Assembly: GCF_045348435.1 (NCBI RefSeq)
Contig: NZ_CP157484.1
Span: 5,394,001 to 5,458,000 of the forward strand
Direction of reading: 5' to 3'
Source: Alsobacter sp045348435
Lineage (GTDB): Bacteria > Pseudomonadota > Alphaproteobacteria > Rhizobiales > Beijerinckiaceae
DNA length: 64,000 nucleotides
Made by a program: the position numbers and the translations under genes. The stretch's first letter is position 1, and each line of letters opens with the position of its first letter. Positions 55,914 to 64,000 of the stretch are shown here, piece by piece. The notes beneath the pieces were generated by a model. That model was given only the letters and a program-made list of their open reading frames with translations. It searched no databases and was not told where the DNA came from.

Positions 55914-56759
55914 ATGGCTGCGAGCTCCATGACCGAATCCCGCCTTCTCGCCCTTGGACTCGTCGCCCCGGCGCTCGCGCTAGTGGCGGCGCTGTTTCTG
56001 TATCCGCTGGGGTTCTCGCTCGTCGCCGCCTTCACCAAGGACGGCGCGCTCAGCCTCGCCCACTTCGCCAAGGCGTTCGACCTCTACTCGGTCGATATCC
56101 TGTTCACCGTGTTCATCGTGCTGCTGTCGGGCGTGCTGACCGCGCTGGCCGCGGTCGCCATCGCCGGCGTGCTGACCCTGGGCGAGACGCCCTGGGTGGT
56201 GTCGATCCTGCGGGCGCTCTACCGCTGGCCGCTGTTCATCCCCTTCATCGTGGCGGGCCAGTGCATGCGCACCTTCCTGGCCAAGAACGGGCTGATGAAC
56301 AACACGCTGGTCGAGCTCGGCGTGCTCGACGCGACCCAGACCGCGAGCCTGCTCGACTGGCGCGGCATCGTCATCACCTTCGTGTGGAAGCAGGCGCCCT
56401 TCGTCACGCTGCTGCTCGCCGGCGCGATGGCGTCGCTCGACCGGGCCACGATCGAGGCCGGGCGCAACCTCGGCGCGTCGCGCCTGCGGGTGCTCGTGGA
56501 GATCATCCTGCCCCAGGTCCTCCCCACCCTGATGGTGGCCCTGGTGCTCTCCTTCGTCACCACCATGTCGGTCCTGTCCGTGCCCATGATGGTGTCGGGC
56601 TCCCAGCCCACCATGGTGACGGTCGACATGGCCTTCAGGATCAACGCCTATGGGGATTACCCGGTGGCGAACGCGCTGGGGGTGATCTCCTACGCCATCA
56701 CCGGGCTGGCGGCCTGGTTCTACCTGCGGCGCTCCGTGCGCAAGGACGCGCCCGCATGA
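55914..56759 (+). CDS. ABC importer permease 1
   Basis: A 281-residue inner-membrane permease with about six hydrophobic segments (LGLVAPALALVAALFLYPLGF first). The EAA loop that docks to the ATPase is seen as EAGRNLGASRLRVLVEIILPQVLP. It forms the translocation pore with the next gene's product. The start could be the Met five codons later (55929, MTESRLLAL). Its TGA overlaps the next ATG (ATGA), so the two permeases are coupled. Confidence 0.9.
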   Translation: MAASSMTESRLLALGLVAPALALVAALFLYPLGFSLVAAFTKDGALSLAHFAKAFDLYSVDILFTVFIVLLSGVLTALAAVAIAGVLTLGETPWVVSILRALYRWPLFIPFIVAGQCMRTFLAKNGLMNNTLVELGVLDATQTASLLDWRGIVITFVWKQAPFVTLLLAGAMASLDRATIEAGRNLGASRLRVLVEIILPQVLPTLMVALVLSFVTTMSVLSVPMMVSGSQPTMVTVDMAFRINAYGDYPVANALGVISYAITGLAAWFYLRRSVRKDAPA

Positions 56760-57637
56760 CCGCCCAGGACCTGAGAGGCCTTCGCGAGCCGGCGCTTGCG
56801 GGCCACGCCCCGGCGGCCGGCCTGGCGCGCTGGCGCGCCGCGGCCGGCGCCCTGCTGAAAGCCGCCGCGCTGGCCGCCTTCGCGTTCTGGCTCGCCGGCC
56901 CGCTCGTGAACCTCGCGCTGTGGTCCGTCGCGGAGCGCTGGTACACGCCCTACAAGCTGCCCGTCACCTATGGGACGCGGTATTGGGAGGTGGTGTTCCG
57001 CCCCACGGGCGACGCCATGGCGTCGCTGGGGACCAGCGTCAGCATCGCGCTCGCCGTCGTGGTGGTCGCGCTGGCGATCTCGGTGCCGGCCGGCTATGCG
57101 CTGGCGCGGCTGCGGCTGCCGTTCCGCACCGCGATCATGATCGCCTTCCTGCTGCCGCAGGCCTTCCCGTCGGTGGCGATCTACATCAACGTCGCCCGGA
57201 TCTTCTACTCGGTCGGCCTCGCCGGCACGGTGACGGGCGTCGTGCTCGTCCACGCCGCGCACGCGCTCGTCTACTCCGTCTGGATCGCCTCGGCCGCCTT
57301 CGCGGCCGTAGACCGCGACCTGGAGCTGGCGGCGCGCAACATGGGGGCCGGGCCGATGCGCAGCTTCGTCACCGTGACGCTGCCGTTGGCCGCGCCCGGC
57401 ATCATCGCCAGCGCCATCTTCGTCTTCCTGGAATCGCTGGACGAGTTCACCGGCACCTTCTTCGTCGGCGTGCCGCAGGTCACCACGCTGCCGCTGCTGC
57501 TCTACAACGCCAGCATGGGCGGCAACTACCAGATCGCCTCCATCACGGCGCTAATCCTGCTCGTCCCGTCGGTGCTGTTCATGCTGGTCATCGAGCGCTT
57601 CCTGAAGGCGGACGTGCTCAGCAAGGTCGGCCAATAA
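56756..57637 (+). CDS. ABC importer permease 2
   Basis: A 293-residue inner-membrane permease. After an N-terminal cytoplasmic tail of about 30 residues come about six membrane segments; the EAA loop is ELAARNMGAGPMRSFVTVTLP. SVPAGYALARLRLPFRTAIM marks the start of the BPD transporter domain. It starts at ATG 56756 within the end of permease 1. It completes the ATPase/binding-protein/permease/permease set; the solute is unassigned. The region after it up to 57738 holds nothing I can name. Confidence 0.9.
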   Translation: MTAQDLRGLREPALAGHAPAAGLARWRAAAGALLKAAALAAFAFWLAGPLVNLALWSVAERWYTPYKLPVTYGTRYWEVVFRPTGDAMASLGTSVSIALAVVVVALAISVPAGYALARLRLPFRTAIMIAFLLPQAFPSVAIYINVARIFYSVGLAGTVTGVVLVHAAHALVYSVWIASAAFAAVDRDLELAARNMGAGPMRSFVTVTLPLAAPGIIASAIFVFLESLDEFTGTFFVGVPQVTTLPLLLYNASMGGNYQIASITALILLVPSVLFMLVIERFLKADVLSKVGQ

Positions 57638-57738
57638 GGCCGATCGCGATGCGCCTCACCGGGATGTGTCGCTCCGCGGCTCGACAAGCGTGAGCGCTGC
57701 ACGCATGCTCCGCCGACACGCGTGGAACCACAGTCCTG

Positions 57739-58839
57739 ATGCCGGCATCCCTGATCGTGAGAACCAGCCGCCTCGTGAGCGGCCTCGTGCTGATGCTGTT
57801 CGTGACGGGGCACCTGACCAATCTGGCGCTCGGCCTCGTCTCCATCGACGCCATGGAGGCCGGGCGAGCCTGGCTCGCCGCCCCGTGGCAGACCAGGCTG
57901 GGCGAGCCGCTGCTGGCGGCGGCCGGGATCGTGCACGTCGCCACGAGCTTCGCCTCCATCGCGGCCCGGCGCAGCGCCGCGTTCCGGCGCACCGACTGGG
58001 TGCAGGTGGTGCTGGGGCTCGCGGTGATCCCGCTCTTGGCCGGGCACGTCGTCGTCGCCCGGGTGAGCTGGTCATTGATCCCGACGCTGGAGATCAGCTA
58101 CCCGGTGATCCTGGCCGGCTTCTGGGTGCTGACGCCCGTCAACGCCTTCCAGCAGCTCTTCGTCGTGCTGGTCGTCTGGGTCCACGCCGCCATCGGGCTG
58201 CACATGTGGCTGGTGGCCGGTTCGAGGCGCCGGGCGGACCGGCTCGTCACCCCGCTCCTCTTCGGGCTGCCCATCGCGGCGCTGCTCGGCTTCGCGCAGG
58301 CCGGCAAGGAGATCGTCGCCCGCATGGCGCAGGACGCGCCGTTCCGGACCGCCGTCGAGCAGGCCTGGAGCATGCTCAACGCCAACTTCCCGATGCTCAT
58401 GGGCGTGAACGCCGCAATCCAGCGCGTCTACATGGTCATCGCCCTGGGCGCGCTCGCCACCATGCTGGCCCGCATCCTGCGGGCCCGCGGCTCGACCGTG
58501 CGGGTGGACTATGGCGACGACCTGACCGGCGTGGGCCGCGCCGGACTCTCCATCCTGGAGATCAGCCGTCTGAGCGACGTCCCGCATGCGAGCCTGTGCT
58601 CCGGGCGGGGACGCTGCGGGACCTGCAGGGTCCGGGTGATCGCCGGGGCGGAGAATCTCAGCCCCGCGGACGCCATCGAGGCGCGCGTGCTGCATGGCAC
58701 CGGTCCGGATGTCCGGCTCGCCTGCCGGGCGAGGCTGATGGCCGGGGAGGCGGCGGTGACCCGCCTCGTCCGGCCGGACGCCGACGTGGCCGTCCCGCAC
58801 AGGCCGGCGCATCCGCCGCTGGCGGAGCTCTCGGCATGA
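57739..58839 (+). CDS. Membrane protein with SdhC-like heme-type domain and C-terminal 2Fe-2S ferredoxin domain
   Basis: A 366-residue protein of two parts. Residues 1 to about 250 hold six hydrophobic segments with several intramembrane His (FVTGHLTN, GIVHVATS, AGHVVVA, VWVHAAIGLHMW), as in the heme-b membrane anchors of the SdhC fold. Residues 260-350 are a plant-type ferredoxin: Cys287, Cys293 and Cys296 in CSGRGRCGTC and Cys329 in LACRAR, the C-x5-C-x2-C...C pattern for a 2Fe-2S cluster. Related proteins carry an adenylate cyclase domain after this pair (the S. meliloti CyaC anchor is of the same kind); here the protein ends without one. Its TGA overlaps the ATG of an MscS channel gene. 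A redox-sensing or electron-transfer role at the membrane is inferred; the function is unknown. Confidence 0.75.
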   Translation: MPASLIVRTSRLVSGLVLMLFVTGHLTNLALGLVSIDAMEAGRAWLAAPWQTRLGEPLLAAAGIVHVATSFASIAARRSAAFRRTDWVQVVLGLAVIPLLAGHVVVARVSWSLIPTLEISYPVILAGFWVLTPVNAFQQLFVVLVVWVHAAIGLHMWLVAGSRRRADRLVTPLLFGLPIAALLGFAQAGKEIVARMAQDAPFRTAVEQAWSMLNANFPMLMGVNAAIQRVYMVIALGALATMLARILRARGSTVRVDYGDDLTGVGRAGLSILEISRLSDVPHASLCSGRGRCGTCRVRVIAGAENLSPADAIEARVLHGTGPDVRLACRARLMAGEAAVTRLVRPDADVAVPHRPAHPPLAELSA

Positions 58840-60842
58840 GGCGCGCCGGAACGGCTGCGGCGCTGGCGGCCTGGGCGGGCCTGAACGCGCCCGCATGGGC
58901 CGGGGCGGGCGCGTCCACCGCCATGATGGATCGCGGCCTGCTCGCCATCCTGTTTCCGCTGCTCGAAACCGCCCAGGGGCGCCTCGCCGAGAGCGTCCGC
59001 CATGCGGCGCTGGCGCGAGCCGACGCGCGCCGGCTCGTCGCGGAGTGGAGCGCCGCGCTGCAGACCGGGGAGGGCGTTCGCTCCTTCACGTTCGGGCTGG
59101 TGATCTTCATCATCGCGGGCGGGCTGGAGTGGATGTTCTGGACCTATGCGGTCCCGGCGCTGCGGGACGCCGAGGCGTCCGCGCCCGGCCCCCGCGCGGC
59201 CGCCCTCAAGCTGGCGCTACGCACGACCGCGCTCAGGCTGGCGGGCGCGCTCATCTTCGGGCTCGCGCTGATGGCCGCCTCCGCCGCCTTCGCGTGGCCC
59301 CCGGGCGTGCAGGACGCGGTCGTCACCATCGCGGTGATGGTCACCGCCGTGCGGGTGGTCAGGGCCGTGGCGTTCGGCGTGCTCCAGCCCGGCGCGCCGC
59401 GCCTGAGGCTCGTCAACATGGGCTCGCGGCGGGCCAGGCGGGCGACGCTGGCCGTCACCGCCATCGCGGCGCTGCTCTCGGCCGCATTCTTCGCGCCTGA
59501 CCTCCTGGTCGAGCTATCGGACGCCGTGCATCTGGCGGCGTCGATCCAGATCGCCGGCGTGGTCCTGGCGTCCGCGCTGGTCTATGCGGCGGCCCACGCC
59601 TCCGAGAAGCGTCGGCCCGCTCCTCCGCCCGGCAGCGCGCGGCGGCGGCTCCACGCCGTCCCGCGCACCTTCTGGGCGGTCCTCTGGCTCGGCCTGTTCG
59701 GCCTGCTCTGGGCCGGAAACGCCCAGGCGCCCGCCGCCACGCTCCTAATCCTGACCCTCACGGCGGCCGCCGAATCCGTCGCGCGCCGCTGCGTGCTGTT
59801 CGTCTTCGACGCGCTCGAAGCCGGGACGCCGTCCGATCCGGACGAAGCCGCGCCGACCCGATCGCCGGTCCTGCGGGACCTGACCCTGCGCTTCGCCCGC
59901 TTCGTCATCGCGGTCGCGGGCCTGGGCGCCTGCGCCTGGGTGTGGGGCGCGCCTCTGTTCTCCATGGACGCGGCCGGCGGCGTCGGCGGGGTCTGGGCCT
60001 CCCGCATCCTGGGCGCGCTGGCGCTGGCGCTGTTGGCCGACATGGCGTGGGCTGCGACCTGCGGGGCGATCGACAGCAAGCTCGACCGCATCGCGGCCGT
60101 CGGGCGCGACCCCGAGACGGGCTCCCAAGCGCGCCTCGTGACGCTGCTGCCGCTGCTGCGCAAGGCGACGGGCGTGGCCATCGCCGTGCTGCTGGTCCTG
60201 TCGGTGCTCTCGGTGTTCGGGATCGAGATCACGCCCCTGCTGGCCGGCGCCGGGGTGGTGGGCATCGCGGTGGGCTTCGGGGCCCAGACCCTCGTTCGCG
60301 ACATCCTCTCCGGCGTGTTCTATCTCGTGGAGGACGTGTTCCGCATCGGCGACTACATCGAGGGCGGCGGGTCGGCGAAGGGCACGGTGGAGCGGATCAC
60401 GCTGCGCACCGTGGCGCTGCGCCACCAGAACGGGCCGCTGCACTTCGTTCCCTACGGGGTGCTCGGCTCGGTCAAGAACAACTCGCGCGACTGGGTGATC
60501 GACAAGTTCGAGATTCCGCTGCCGATCGACGTCGACAGCGAATTCGTGCGCAAGATGGTCAAGAAGATCGGCCAGGCGATGCTCGAGGAGCCCGCCTTCG
60601 CCGGCGTGATCGTGGAGCCCCTCAAGGCGAAGCTCTATCGCATCCAGCCGGGGGTGAAGATCTTCCGCTGCAAGGTGCAAACCCCTCCTGGGCGCCAGTT
60701 CGAGGTGCGCTCGGAGGCCTATCGCCGCATTGAATCCGCCCTGCGGGACGCCGGCGTCCGTTTCGCCGACTCCAATCCCGTGCTGGTGCAGGCTCCCATG
60801 GCGCCGGCGGCGGCCCCGGCGAGGGTCGTGCAGGACGCGTAG
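58836..60842 (+). CDS. Large MscS-family mechanosensitive channel
   Basis: A 668-residue member of the MscS superfamily with extra N-terminal membrane segments. A signal-like start, then roughly ten hydrophobic segments lead to the conserved pore helix: LLAGAGVVGIAVGFGAQ near residue 470, then LVRDILSGVF and EDVFRIGDYIE, followed by the beta domain (GTVERITLRTVALRHQNG) and the C-terminal cage. The core 280 residues equal E. coli MscS; the N-terminal half resembles the larger YbdG/MscM types. It releases solutes on hypo-osmotic shock. The ATG lies within the upstream ferredoxin-membrane gene's stop, so the two are made together. The 3' end is 4 bases from the convergent transglutaminase gene. 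Confidence 0.88.
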   Translation: MRRAGTAAALAAWAGLNAPAWAGAGASTAMMDRGLLAILFPLLETAQGRLAESVRHAALARADARRLVAEWSAALQTGEGVRSFTFGLVIFIIAGGLEWMFWTYAVPALRDAEASAPGPRAAALKLALRTTALRLAGALIFGLALMAASAAFAWPPGVQDAVVTIAVMVTAVRVVRAVAFGVLQPGAPRLRLVNMGSRRARRATLAVTAIAALLSAAFFAPDLLVELSDAVHLAASIQIAGVVLASALVYAAAHASEKRRPAPPPGSARRRLHAVPRTFWAVLWLGLFGLLWAGNAQAPAATLLILTLTAAAESVARRCVLFVFDALEAGTPSDPDEAAPTRSPVLRDLTLRFARFVIAVAGLGACAWVWGAPLFSMDAAGGVGGVWASRILGALALALLADMAWAATCGAIDSKLDRIAAVGRDPETGSQARLVTLLPLLRKATGVAIAVLLVLSVLSVFGIEITPLLAGAGVVGIAVGFGAQTLVRDILSGVFYLVEDVFRIGDYIEGGGSAKGTVERITLRTVALRHQNGPLHFVPYGVLGSVKNNSRDWVIDKFEIPLPIDVDSEFVRKMVKKIGQAMLEEPAFAGVIVEPLKAKLYRIQPGVKIFRCKVQTPPGRQFEVRSEAYRRIESALRDAGVRFADSNPVLVQAPMAPAAAPARVVQDA

Positions 60843-60846
60843 CGCG

Positions 60847-61722
60847 TCACAGCGGCACGACGTCCACTTCCACCGACAGGCGATGGCCCTGCGCCGACAT
60901 CACGACGCCCGAGACCGGCGCGACGTCCGCATAGTCGCGCCCCACCGCGAGCACCACGTGGTCCTCCCCGGCCAGCACGGCGTTGGTCGGGTCGAAGCCG
61001 AGCCAGCCGACCCCGGACCCGCACCAGACGGAGGCCCAGGCGTGGGTGGCGTCCGCCCCCACCAGCCTCTCCGCGCCGGGGGGAGGAATGGTGCGCAGAT
61101 AGCCGCTGACATAGAGCGCCGACAGGCCGAGCCCGCGCAGGGCGGCGATCATCAGATGGGCGAAGTCCTGGCACACGCCGCGGCGGGCCACGAGCACCTC
61201 GGCGACCGGCGTGGACACCTCGGTGGCCTTCGGGTCGTAGGCGAAGTCCTCGTAGATCCGCTCCATCAGCGCGCGGACCGCTTCGACGACCGGGCGGCCT
61301 CGCGGGAACGACGTTTCCCCATAGGCGGTGACATCGGCCGACACGGGAGCGAAGCGGGACGGGAAAAGCCCGTGCACCGGCGAGTCCGGCCCGAGGTCGG
61401 GGTGCTCCGCCGCGGCCTCGCGAACCCGCTCCCAGGACTCCGACATCATCGGCGCGAGCGCGGTCGGCGGATCGACCTCGATGCGCGACACCGCCCGCAC
61501 GGTGAGCTCGTCATGCGGATCGGCGAAGGCGATGTTGGTGCTCCAATTGCCGAAAAAGTCGCGGTGCCGGTCCATCTCGACCGGCTTCGGGACGATGTGC
61601 AGCGCGTGCGACAGCACCCGCTGGCCGGGCCGGTCGGCCGGTTCGATGTTCAGCTGGCACCGGGCGAAGGAGACCCGCGACTCGTATTCGTAGATCGTCG
61701 TGTGGGTGACTTCGTAGATCAC
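60847..61722 (-). CDS. Transglutaminase-like cysteine protease (bacterial TGc family)
   Basis: A 291-residue protein with an N-terminal beta-region (IYEVTHTTIYEYESRVSFARC) and a transglutaminase-like core. The triad is visible: Cys184 in RRGVCQDFAHL, His228 in ATHAWASVW, and Asp244 in GFDPTN. Such proteins are predicted peptidases or amidohydrolases, found beside ATP-grasp/alpha-E proteins in many bacteria. The start is GTG 61722, which overlaps the stop of the ATP-grasp gene (GTGA), with GAGGAGG upstream. The frame is open upstream through the ATP-grasp gene but without family sequence. The pair is evidently one translational unit. Confidence 0.9.
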   Translation of the reverse strand: MIYEVTHTTIYEYESRVSFARCQLNIEPADRPGQRVLSHALHIVPKPVEMDRHRDFFGNWSTNIAFADPHDELTVRAVSRIEVDPPTALAPMMSESWERVREAAAEHPDLGPDSPVHGLFPSRFAPVSADVTAYGETSFPRGRPVVEAVRALMERIYEDFAYDPKATEVSTPVAEVLVARRGVCQDFAHLMIAALRGLGLSALYVSGYLRTIPPPGAERLVGADATHAWASVWCGSGVGWLGFDPTNAVLAGEDHVVLAVGRDYADVAPVSGVVMSAQGHRLSVEVDVVPL

Positions 61723-64000
61723 GCCCCCTCCTCCTCGGGATCGAGCGGGCTTTGCGAGAAGAAGCGGCTGGAGATCTCGGTCGAGAGCTCCATCAGGCGG
61801 TTCTCGATCGCCAGCACGTCGTCCATCTGGAGGTCGTCGACGTCGATGACGCGCAGCGACGTCGCGATCTGGAGAACGATCTTCTGCGGCAAGTCCAGCG
61901 CCGCATGGGTGGGCAGGTTGCTCAGCGCCGCCAGATGATCCTGGATGCGCGCCACCTGGAACGCGACCGCACGCGGATTGCCGTCGTCCAGGGCCACCAG
62001 ATCGACCACCGGGAGCCGCAGGGCGCCCATCAGGTAGCGGGCCCGATAAGTGATCTGGCTGTCGGTGATCTCCAGCAGCGCATCGAGGCACGGCGCGGTG
62101 GCGCTCGCGTCGGCGAGGCGCCGGACGCACCGCCCGGTCAGCACGCCGCGCTCGATGCGCCGGCCGATCTCCAGGAAGCGCCAGCCCGAGAGGCGATTCA
62201 TATTCTCCTGAACGAGGCCCGAAAACGCCGCCATGATCCGCAGCGACTGGTCGCAGAGGTCCAGCGCCTCCGCCTGGCTGACGGCCTCGCCGCCATGGGC
62301 GAACAGGGAGGCGAGGTCGGCGAGGGCCCGCACCGCGTCCGTCGAGAGGCGGTCGCGGATCACCGAGGCCGTGCGCCGCGCCTCGCCGAGCAGGCTCAGC
62401 GCCGACCCGGACCGCGCCTTGCTGCGCAGCGCGGCGTCGACGGCCAGCGGAGCGGCGCCTTTCTGGTGCGCCGGCAGGGGCCGCATCGCCCCCCAGGCGA
62501 CCAGCAGCTCGGTGAGCCGCGTGACGGCTTCCCGGGCCGGGCCGGAGCTCTCCGTGCTCTCCACCAGCAGCCCCGCGAGGCAGCGCACCACGCGCACCGT
62601 CGCTTCGGCCCGCTCCAGGTAGCGACCCAGCCAGAACAGGTTTTCGGCGGCGCGGCTCGGCAGATAGCCGATCACCCGCTTGATGGCGACGCGGTCGGGG
62701 CTGGGCAAGAGGGTGACCTGCTCGACAGGCTCCTCCGACGTGATCCAGACATCCGCCGACCGGTCGCCCAACTGCATCGACAGGGCCCGGGCGTCCTGGG
62801 TCTCGGAGACGCGGCAGAACCCGCCCGGCATCACCTCCCACCCGTTCGCGGTGGACACCACATAGGCCCGCAGCGTGAAGGGGCGCGGCTCCAGCCGGCC
62901 GCCGCGCCAGACCGGCATGGTGGAGAGGCGCACCACCTCCTGCCCGACCACGTCGAAGCCGCGACGCTCCAGGATGGAGTCCAGCCTCGCCCGGTCCTCC
63001 CGGCCGAGATCGGCCCCCGGCACGGGCTCGGCCCCGAACGGCCAGTCCGCGACCCTGGCGTAGGCCGGCGCGATGGCGAGCGCATCGAGATGATTGCGCA
63101 CATGCTCGCGCTCGGCCCGCTGGCCGCACCACCAGGTGGCCACGTTGGGCAGGCTGAGATCGCGCCCGAGGATCGTGCGGGCCAGCGACGGCAGGAAGCC
63201 CAGCAGCGCCCGGGTCTCCAGCACGCCCGCCCCCAACGGGTTGGCGAGCACGACTTTGCCGGCGCGCACGGCCTCGACGAGGCCGGGAAGGCCGATCCGC
63301 GAGGAGCCGGCGAGCTCGATGGGGTCGGCGAACTCCGCATCCAGGCGCCGCACCAGGACGTCGACGCGCTTCAGGCCCGCGATGGTGCGCACGAAGACGG
63401 ACCCGTCCTGGACGGTGAGGTCGCCGCCCTCCACCAGCAGGAACCCCAGATAGCGCGACAGATAGGCGTGCTCGAAATAGGTCTCGTTCAGCGCCCCGGG
63501 CGTCAGCAGGCAGATGCGGGACGCCTCGCGTCCGGCCTGCTCGGCCAGCGCGCCGCGCCAGGTCTGGAAGAAGGGCGCCAGCCGGCGGACATTCATGGAG
63601 CCGTAGAGCTCGGGAGCGGCGCGCGACAGCGCGATCCGGTTCTCCAGCGCGTAGCCCATGCCGGAGGGCGCCTGGGCGCGGTCGCCCAGCACCCACCAGC
63701 GCCCGTCCGGCCCGCGGCCGAGATCGGCGGCGTAGACCTGCAGGCGCCGCCGGCCGCGGGTCGGCAAGCCCACCAGCGGGCGCAGGAAATCAGGGCTTCC
63801 GGCCACCAGGGCGGCCGGCAGCGAGCCGTCGGCCGCAAGCCGGCCGGGTCCGTAGACGTCGTCCAGCACCGCGTCGAGCAGTTCCGCCCGCTCCACCAGC
63901 CCGGCCGCGATCTTCGCCCATTCGGCGTCCGGAATGACGAGCGGCACATGGCTGAGCGGCCAGGAGCGCTCGCGGCTCTCGCCCGCGTCATAGACGCGGT
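61719..64000 (-). CDS. Circularly permuted ATP-grasp/alpha-E fusion protein (partial, start outside window)
   Basis: At least 760 residues; the frame is still open at the window edge, where it reads VYDAGESRERSWPL, typical of the family's interior, so the true start is outside. A GTG at 63947 is the first start codon seen but is not the real one. The N-terminal part is a circularly permuted ATP-grasp (DUF404/407 type: LVIPDAEWAKIAAGLVERAE, VLGDRAQAPSGMGYALENR, LTPGALNETYFEHAYLSRYL, VQDGSVFVRT, LANPLGAGVLE). The C-terminal 310 residues are an alpha-E (DUF403) domain (ENLFWLGRYLERAEATVRV, FLEIGRRIERG). Such fusions are predicted peptide-forming amidoligases, often beside transglutaminase-like proteases and sometimes Anbu proteasome subunits. 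Substrate unknown. Confidence 0.88.
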   Translation of the reverse strand, partial: RVYDAGESRERSWPLSHVPLVIPDAEWAKIAAGLVERAELLDAVLDDVYGPGRLAADGSLPAALVAGSPDFLRPLVGLPTRGRRRLQVYAADLGRGPDGRWWVLGDRAQAPSGMGYALENRIALSRAAPELYGSMNVRRLAPFFQTWRGALAEQAGREASRICLLTPGALNETYFEHAYLSRYLGFLLVEGGDLTVQDGSVFVRTIAGLKRVDVLVRRLDAEFADPIELAGSSRIGLPGLVEAVRAGKVVLANPLGAGVLETRALLGFLPSLARTILGRDLSLPNVATWWCGQRAEREHVRNHLDALAIAPAYARVADWPFGAEPVPGADLGREDRARLDSILERRGFDVVGQEVVRLSTMPVWRGGRLEPRPFTLRAYVVSTANGWEVMPGGFCRVSETQDARALSMQLGDRSADVWITSEEPVEQVTLLPSPDRVAIKRVIGYLPSRAAENLFWLGRYLERAEATVRVVRCLAGLLVESTESSGPAREAVTRLTELLVAWGAMRPLPAHQKGAAPLAVDAALRSKARSGSALSLLGEARRTASVIRDRLSTDAVRALADLASLFAHGGEAVSQAEALDLCDQSLRIMAAFSGLVQENMNRLSGWRFLEIGRRIERGVLTGRCVRRLADASATAPCLDALLEITDSQITYRARYLMGALRLPVVDLVALDDGNPRAVAFQVARIQDHLAALSNLPTHAALDLPQKIVLQIATSLRVIDVDDLQMDDVLAIENRLMELSTEISSRFFSQSPLDPEEEGA

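Noticed and set aside
57739..58839. Adenylate cyclase of the CyaC type
   Set aside because: The membrane and ferredoxin parts match that context, but no class III cyclase domain follows; the next gene is an MscS channel.

Overview
The window is GC-rich, gene-dense chromosomal DNA from an alphaproteobacterium, most likely of the order Hyphomicrobiales (Rhizobiales). The signs are an Irr-type Fur regulator with a heme-regulatory Cys-Pro motif, a fabA-fabB-fabI set, a DivL-like kinase beside ahcY, a TsaE/phosphotransferase fusion ahead of murU and addBA, and the chromosomal core block rpsT-dnaA-dnaN-recF-gyrB facing echA-mutM-ubiE-ubiB-coaBC-dut. Genus cannot be fixed from the sequence. I see no insertion sequence, prophage, CRISPR array, tRNA or rRNA gene.

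Layout. (1) 1-14.4 kb, plus strand: a YbaK-type deacylase; ahcY behind a three-half-site operator; a DivL-like PAS kinase with Tyr in place of the phospho-accepting His; a TsaE-AmgK fusion and MurU (tRNA modification and cell-wall sugar recycling); the AddB-AddA recombination helicase-nuclease; thioredoxin. (2) 14.4-25.6 kb, minus strand: one tightly overlapping chemosensory operon (cheW, cheR-TPR, cheW, mcp, cheA-REC, cheB), ending in two large REC-containing histidine kinases rather than a diguanylate cyclase. (3) 25.7-36.3 kb, minus strand: gyrB, recF, dnaN, dnaA, a 0.9 kb gene-free region with four GANTC sites, rpsT, a TSUP permease, an enoyl-CoA hydratase and mutM. (4) 36.4-43.8 kb, mostly plus strand: ubiE, ubiB, coaBC, dut, an Rrf2 regulator with cysK behind nested palindromes, a D-2-hydroxyacid dehydrogenase on the minus strand, and an exported SH3 protein. 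(5) 43.9-47.3 kb: irr, divergent from fabA-fabB-fabI. (6) 47.4-57.6 kb, metabolic genes: an orphan molybdenum hydroxylase large subunit, an aminotransferase divergent from an agmatinase-family ureohydrolase, an OYE-type flavin oxidoreductase, and a four-gene ABC importer. (7) 57.7-60.8 kb: a membrane protein with a C-terminal 2Fe-2S ferredoxin domain, translationally coupled to a large MscS channel. (8) 60.8 kb to the edge: a transglutaminase-like protease coupled to a circularly permuted ATP-grasp/alpha-E fusion that runs off the window.

The most interesting items are the Wsp-like chemosensory operon with kinase outputs, the DivL-like pseudo-His kinase with a GANTC cluster upstream, the ferredoxin/MscS pair, and the ATP-grasp/alpha-E/transglutaminase set. 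All functional statements are from reading motifs and gene order; no searches were run.
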